DNA of 64,000 bases from Dickeya aquatica (GTDB lineage: Bacteria; Pseudomonadota; Gammaproteobacteria; Enterobacterales; Enterobacteriaceae): contig NZ_LT615367.1 of assembly GCF_900095885.1 (NCBI RefSeq), forward strand, positions 2,914,001-2,978,000. Direction: 5' to 3'. The translations under genes were made by a program, and so were the position numbers. Positions within the stretch are counted from its first letter, which is position 1. The number at the start of each line of letters is the position of its first letter. Of the stretch, positions 60,219-64,000 are shown in pieces. The notes below the pieces were generated by a model that searched no databases, had not been told where the DNA came from, and saw only the letters and a program-made list of their open reading frames with translations.

Positions 60219-60944
60219 TTACGCCACACGCGCCAAAGGGTGAGAATGATTGACCCTGGCACTGTTTATCCACAACCGGCTCCCATTGAGCGCAATACCG
60301 GTCAGGATAAGATACTGCAATGACATGGCATAGACGCCCTGACAGGCAAAGATAACGACGCTTATCACGTCAATTACCACCCACAGTAACCAGTTTTCCA
60401 CATATTTTCTTGTCATTAGCAGCATGGCGGCGACCGAGAGCACCGTCATGGCGGAGTCCCAGAAGGGGAATGCATCCGGTTGCAGTTCAGGCATCGAAAC
60501 ATCCAGCCCAATCGCCTGCATCAGCGCCACCGCAATCTGACTTAGCAAGGCAAAGAAAGCATCGATATAACGTGACATCAGCAGTGTGGCAATAACACAT
60601 CCCGCTCCCCAGAGCACCGCCTGACGGCGAGACAGCCAGCGAATGCGCAGCTCGGTTTGCCGATCGCCGGTTTTGCGGCTCCAGGCATACCAGCCATACA
60701 CGTTGGCGGCGATGAAAAAAATTTGCAGTAACAGGCTGGCGTAAAGCTGAATCTGAAAGAAAATCAGCGCAAATAATGACACATTGATCAAACCGAACAG
60801 GTAGTTCTGCGTTTTTTCCAGACTGGCAAGCCAGATGCATGCCAACCCCGATAACGTTCCCAGCGCTTCAATCCACGACAAGTCGTAACCTTTTGCCCCT
60901 AACGGGATGTGAACCAGAATTGTGCTGGTACTAAAAAAATCCAT
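60219..60944 (-). CDS. pnuC: Nicotinamide riboside transporter PnuC
   Basis: The 241-residue inner-membrane protein has about seven hydrophobic helices and carries nicotinamide riboside. Family segments: GTLSGLACIWLASLEKTQNYLFGLINV, NVYGWYAW and ENWLLWVVIDVISVVIFACQGVY. It lies 88 bases after nadA on the same strand, the E. coli nadA-pnuC operon, so it is expected to respond to NadR. Confidence 0.95.
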   Translation of the reverse strand: MDFFSTSTILVHIPLGAKGYDLSWIEALGTLSGLACIWLASLEKTQNYLFGLINVSLFALIFFQIQLYASLLLQIFFIAANVYGWYAWSRKTGDRQTELRIRWLSRRQAVLWGAGCVIATLLMSRYIDAFFALLSQIAVALMQAIGLDVSMPELQPDAFPFWDSAMTVLSVAAMLLMTRKYVENWLLWVVIDVISVVIFACQGVYAMSLQYLILTGIALNGSRLWINSARVNHSHPLARVA

Positions 60945-61032
60945 GTGAACTCCTGAGCCTGACTCGCTACAGCGACACAGGCGATGACCTCTCTATCCTG
61001 ATTATCAGGGTAGCGATTAACGTGAAGATAAA

Positions 61033-62079
61033 TTACGCCCTGAGTGTAGCAGCAAATGCCAGCATCCGATTCAGCGGCACCAGCGCCTGCTGACGCAGCG
61101 ATTCTGCCACGGCTATCACATGGTCAGAGATATCCTCTGACGCCAGTGCATCAGCGATGGCCTGTAGGCCATTCATGGCCATCCACGGGCAGTGCGCACA
61201 GCTACGGCAGGTTGCCCCCTCCCCGGCGGTGGGGGCTTCCAGCAACTCTTTTTCCGGGCAAACCTGCTGCATTTTATAAAAAATACCGCGATCAGTGGCT
61301 ACAATGAGTTGTTGATGCGGCAGCGTTTTGGCGGCCTGAATCAGCTGACTGGTCGAGCCAACGGCATCAGCCATCGCCACCACACTCTGGGGTGACTCGG
61401 GATGGACTAACACCGCGGCCTGCGGATATAACGCTTTCATCCGTTTTAGCGCCTGCGTTTTGAATTCATCATGAACGATACACGCCCCCTGCCAGCACAA
61501 TATGTCTGCTCCGGTCTGCTGCTGCACATAATGCCCAAGGTGGCGATCGGGTGCCCAGAGGATCTTCTCGCCAAGGCTATCGAGATGCTCGATTAACTCT
61601 ACCGCAATGCTGGAGGTGACAACCCAGTCGGCACGGGCTTTTACCGCCGCAGAGGTATTGGCGTACACCACAACAGTACGATCAGGGTGGCTGTCGCAAA
61701 ATGCGTGAAATGCCTCAGGAGGGCAGCCCAAATCCAATGAGCACTGCGCTTCTCGCGTCGGCATGAGTATGGTTTTTTCCGGGCTGAGGATTTTTGCGGT
61801 TTCCCCCATGAATTTCACACCAGCCACCACCAGCGTACTGGCTGCGTGCTGGCGGCCAAAGCGCGCCATTTCCAGCGAATCAGCAACGCATCCGCCGGTT
61901 TCCTCAGCTAACGCCTGTATCTCCGGGTCAGTGTAATAATGCGCGACCAGCACTGCATCACGCGCCTTAAGTAACTGTTTGATTTGCTGGCGGTAGTGCT
62001 GTTTTTCCTGATGAGACAGCGTTTTAGGGCGGGCAGGGAAAGGGTAGTCGATAGTCGGATGTTCTACAGACAGGCTCAT
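61033..62079 (-). CDS. nadA: Quinolinate synthase A
   Basis: NadA is a [4Fe-4S] enzyme that condenses iminoaspartate and dihydroxyacetone phosphate to quinolinate for NAD synthesis. The 348-residue protein has [14 protein letters not shown] and the cluster cysteines: one in the GGCVADS region, one in [13 protein letters not shown], and the C-terminal [10 protein letters not shown]. The start MSLSVEHP, after GGGGA, fits the family; six upstream codons do not. Confidence 0.96.
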   Translation of the reverse strand: MSLSVEHPTIDYPFPARPKTLSHQEKQHYRQQIKQLLKARDAVLVAHYYTDPEIQALAEETGGCVADSLEMARFGRQHAASTLVVAGVKFMGETAKILSPEKTILMPTREAQCSLDLGCPPEAFHAFCDSHPDRTVVVYANTSAAVKARADWVVTSSIAVELIEHLDSLGEKILWAPDRHLGHYVQQQTGADILCWQGACIVHDEFKTQALKRMKALYPQAAVLVHPESPQSVVAMADAVGSTSQLIQAAKTLPHQQLIVATDRGIFYKMQQVCPEKELLEAPTAGEGATCRSCAHCPWMAMNGLQAIADALASEDISDHVIAVAESLRQQALVPLNRMLAFAATLRA

Positions 62080-62123
62080 TATGAATCCCCAGGCCATATT
62101 GATGGCCGCAAATGGCTGAACTT

Positions 62124-62141
62124 TGTTTTACATACTAAACA
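62124..62141 (-). promoter_or_regulatory. NadR box upstream of nadA
   Basis: TGTTTT, six bases, TAAACA differs by one base from the NadR consensus TGTTTA-N6-TAAACA. It lies 45 bases before the nadA start. NadR would repress when NAD is ample. Confidence 0.75.
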
Positions 62142-62277
62142 AAATACATATAAAAAGCCAAGAAACCTGCAAATATCGCCAGCATTCGTTTTTTTTGTTT
62201 AATCGATTAAAAAAATACACCCTATTGCGGTACAGGGCCAAACGGCCCTGCCAGAGTAGTCAAGCGAATAAACGTCG

Positions 62278-62994
62278 TCAGGCGAACAGACGATGCCAGT
62301 ACAGAGAAAGGGGAATAATCAGCACTAATGCCGGAAGGAAATTGACGACAGCAAAGGTTTTAATCTGCGCGATACGCAACCCGACAGCCATCATGACAAT
62401 CCCGCCACAGGCGGCAAAATCCCCCATCGTGATGTCATTCATAAAGGGCATGATAAGTTTGGCGGAGAAAAACAGCAGGCTCTGTACCAGAAACTGAGGG
62501 ATCGCTATCGACATCACTGCCACCCCGAGAGTAATGGCAAAAATTAACGCGGTAAAAATATCAAGCGCCGATTTAATAATCAGCAACTGATAATCACCCG
62601 TCAGCCCTTCGGTCATTGAACCCACTACCCCGGTACCGCTGGCGCAAAACAGCACAATCAACGCGGTAAAGTTCTGGGTGTAAACATCCTGCGGCAGCTT
62701 GAGTGCGGGGGCAGGAACAAACCGGCTCAACAGGCGCTCAATCATGATGGCCCCTTTTTGTACGCCAGCTTCAAGACGTAAAAACTCCCCTACACCCACC
62801 CCAAGAATAATTGCCAGCGCGACAGCGGGCAGTTGATGCACCTTTACAACCAGCGTAATCCCCATAGCAATCGACACCATGGCAAATGCCGGTGGCAGAC
62901 CATCACGCATACGCTGTGGAATAAAACGCTGTAACACCACGCCCAGCGCCCCTCCTGCCAGAATGGCAACACCATTAATTACCGGACCTATCAT
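62278..62994 (-). CDS. DUF554 (YqgA-type) membrane protein
   Basis: The 238-residue protein has about six or seven hydrophobic segments, beginning MIGPVINGVAILAGGALGVVL, with CASGTGVVGSMTEGLTGD and SALDIFTALIFAITLGVAVM typical of DUF554. The function is unknown. The ATG after GGGAG was chosen over a GTG one codon upstream. A CAGGGCC / GGCCCTG hairpin lies after its stop (62233-62250). In E. coli this gene is not next to nadA. Confidence 0.85.
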   Translation of the reverse strand: MIGPVINGVAILAGGALGVVLQRFIPQRMRDGLPPAFAMVSIAMGITLVVKVHQLPAVALAIILGVGVGEFLRLEAGVQKGAIMIERLLSRFVPAPALKLPQDVYTQNFTALIVLFCASGTGVVGSMTEGLTGDYQLLIIKSALDIFTALIFAITLGVAVMSIAIPQFLVQSLLFFSAKLIMPFMNDITMGDFAACGGIVMMAVGLRIAQIKTFAVVNFLPALVLIIPLSLYWHRLFA

Positions 62995-63154
62995 CACGTC
63001 TCCCTTAAGGCTTATCCTTCAATTGTGCAGCTTGCGAAGGGACATTGCCCTCAATCAAAAAAGAAGCTTCCACTATACGCCAAATGTGCTGTCGTGCTTA
63101 AACCGGTACAGGGTAAAAAGAGATATAGCAAACAACATGAAGCGGTAAGGGGTT

Positions 63155-63283
63155 TTGCAATACGGCAGGAAAAGGTGGCGTGTCTTACCAGATGAGTACG
63201 GTGTTTACGGGGTGGTAGTTGCCGGTTTGTTCGTGCGGGAGTGGTTTTATGAAATCACGCCGGAGCAGGCGGCAATCGTTTAG
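63155..63283 (+). CDS. Possible 42-residue ORF between the DUF554 gene and the tRNA cluster
   Basis: A TTG start with AAGGGG three bases upstream (rather close) opens a frame with residues YGRKRWRVLPDEYGVYG and an ending ITPEQAAIV. The composition looks protein-like, but length, start codon and ribosome-site spacing are all weak. It could be a fragment of a lost gene. The rest of 62995-63307 shows nothing else. Confidence 0.25.
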   Translation: MQYGRKRWRVLPDEYGVYGVVVAGLFVREWFYEITPEQAAIV

Positions 63284-63307
63284 AAGACATTTACTTCTAC
63301 TTCGCGG

Positions 63308-63383
63308 TGGTGGGTCGTGCAGGATTCGAACCTGCGACCAATTGATTAAAAGTCAACTGCTCTACCGACTGAGCTAACGACCC
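63308..63383 (-). tRNA. tRNA-Lys (anticodon TTT)
   Basis: The 76 bases include an encoded CCA. The cloverleaf is complete: acceptor GGGTCGT / ACGACCC, D arm with AGCTCAGTCGGTAGAGC, anticodon loop ACTTTTAAT with TTT, and T arm GCAGGTTCGAATCCTGC. It is the last of three identical copies in transcription order. Confidence 0.97.
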
Positions 63384-63416
63384 GCTATTGGTGTGCTACA
63401 CAGAGATATCTTGCTT

Positions 63417-63492
63417 TGGTGGGTCGTGCAGGATTCGAACCTGCGACCAATTGATTAAAAGTCAACTGCTCTACCGACTGAGCTAACGACCC
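63417..63492 (-). tRNA. tRNA-Lys (anticodon TTT)
   Basis: This is the second copy, identical in sequence to its neighbours, separated by a 33-base spacer on each side. Confidence 0.97.
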
Positions 63493-63525
63493 GCTACAGG
63501 TGTGCCACAAAGAGATATTTTGTTT

Positions 63526-63601
63526 TGGTGGGTCGTGCAGGATTCGAACCTGCGACCAATTGATTAAAAGTCAACTGCTCTACCGACTGAGCTAACGACC
63601 C
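63526..63601 (-). tRNA. tRNA-Lys (anticodon TTT)
   Basis: This is the first copy in transcription order, identical to the other two and nearest the promoter. E. coli has a lysine/valine tRNA cluster between cpoB and nadA; only lysine genes are present here. Confidence 0.97.
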
Positions 63602-63651
63602 AAAACAACGGCTGCTTTAGCAATGGCATATCGCCTTGGCAACGGCGGCAT

Positions 63652-63679
63652 ATATTACTAATATAATTTTTCTGTGCAA
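63652..63679 (-). promoter_or_regulatory. Promoter of the tRNA-Lys cluster
   Basis: On the - strand: TTGCAC, 16 bases, TAATAT, followed by a GC-rich ATGCCGCCG discriminator typical of stringently controlled stable-RNA promoters, about 50 bases before the first tRNA. Confidence 0.7.
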
Positions 63680-63728
63680 CCTATTTTCAGAAAAAAAAAT
63701 CAATTGCTTATAGCTTGAACGCCAAAGC

Positions 63729-63760
63729 ACAAAAACCGCGCACATTGCGCAGTTTTTGTG
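63729..63760 (-). terminator. Terminator after cpoB
   Basis: An AAAAAC-GCGC / GCGC-GTTTTT hairpin with one internal mismatch and a T tract on the - strand lies just after the cpoB stop. Confidence 0.7.
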
Positions 63761-63772
63761 TAGGAATAGCGA

Positions 63773-64000
63773 TTACAAACCCGACAACCGTTTCTGAGCC
63801 TGCTTGGCCCCATCGGAGTTTGGGTAGGTTTTTATCACCTGTTCATAGACGGCTTTGGCTTTATCCGTCTGGCCCTTTTCCTGCATCACGACACCCACTT
63901 TGAACATCGCTTCTGAGGCTTTGGGTGATTTAGGGTAATTTTTGACAACATTAGCAAAATAATATGCTGCGTCGTCTTTTTTTCCCTTGTTGTAAAAAAG
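63773..64000 (-). CDS. cpoB: CpoB (YbgF) cell-division coordinator, C-terminal part
   Basis: Only the last 75 residues are in the window; the gene continues beyond the edge. The sequence is tetratricopeptide-like (KKDDAAYYFANVVKNYPKSP, then EKGQTDKAKAVYEQVIKTYP) and ends GAKQAQKRLSGL, close to E. coli CpoB. CpoB links peptidoglycan synthesis with the Tol-Pal system in the periplasm. Its position beside the lysine tRNA cluster agrees with E. coli. Confidence 0.9.
   Translation of the reverse strand, partial: LFYNKGKKDDAAYYFANVVKNYPKSPKASEAMFKVGVVMQEKGQTDKAKAVYEQVIKTYPNSDGAKQAQKRLSGL

Noticed and set aside
1..64000. CRISPR array, prophage or toxin-antitoxin module
   Set aside because: No regularly spaced repeat array, phage structural genes, integrase or paired small toxin-antitoxin genes were seen in the window.

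Overview
The window is chromosomal DNA from a motile enterobacterium (order Enterobacterales). Almost every core gene has a recognisable Escherichia coli counterpart of near-identical length, and the gene neighbourhoods are those of E. coli with rearrangements and insertions. The gene set (complete fli export cluster, amn, a virK-like gene, gnd-galF-ugd beside yegH, many islets) would fit a soft-rot or plant-associated family such as Pectobacteriaceae. That placement is inference from content and gene order, not from a marker-gene comparison.

Layout. 1-9894: the end of fliF, then fliG-H-I-J-K and fliL-M-N-O-P-Q-R, all on the + strand; these encode rotor, C-ring, export ATPase and export gate. 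10136-13283: an AT-richer islet with a secreted glycoside-hydrolase-like protein behind three copies of a 16-bp motif, and a secreted metallophosphoesterase broken by one frameshift. 13458-18861: amn, a small CxxCxxC protein, a Dps-like ferritin, a VirK/YbjX-family gene preceded by a perfect 41-bp palindrome, and a MASE2-GGDEF diguanylate cyclase of DgcC type. 19117-24595 (all - strand): a 40-residue lipoprotein, gnd, galF, ugd and a UDP-sugar epimerase. These normally flank polysaccharide clusters, but no glycosyltransferase, wzx/wzy or wza gene lies here. 24938-33578: yegH, asmA, dcd, udk, apbC, metG. 33891-36242: an orphan periplasmic sugar-binding-type protein with a beta-propeller partner, behind three 14-bp tandem repeats.

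36320-49917 keeps the E. coli pgl-ybhA-modCBA-acrZ-modE-modF-galETKM order, with ModE, GalR-type and terminator sites visible. Two unrecognised genes are inserted between modE and modF. They sit behind a very good FliA (sigma-28) flagellar promoter: an exact TAAAGTTT, 11 bp, then GCCGTTTA. The first gene encodes an exported protein with a weak FlhE-like look. The second encodes a signal-less protein with an S/T/Q-rich N-terminus, as expected of a type III export substrate. I rate this flagellar-regulon islet the best candidate for something undescribed.

50030-56862: a copper/silver efflux operon (unknown Cys/His-rich membrane or secreted protein, CusF, TolC-type outer-membrane factor, CusB fused to a second CusF domain, CusA) inserted between galM and gpmA. 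57006-64000: gpmA, aroG, pnuC, nadA with its NadR box, a DUF554 membrane protein, three identical tRNA-Lys genes with their promoter, and the end of cpoB. A defective IS4-type element (57810-58925, 10-bp target duplication) has split the shared gpmA/aroG bidirectional terminator exactly in its hairpin.

All assignments come from reading the sequence and recalling protein families. No database search was run.
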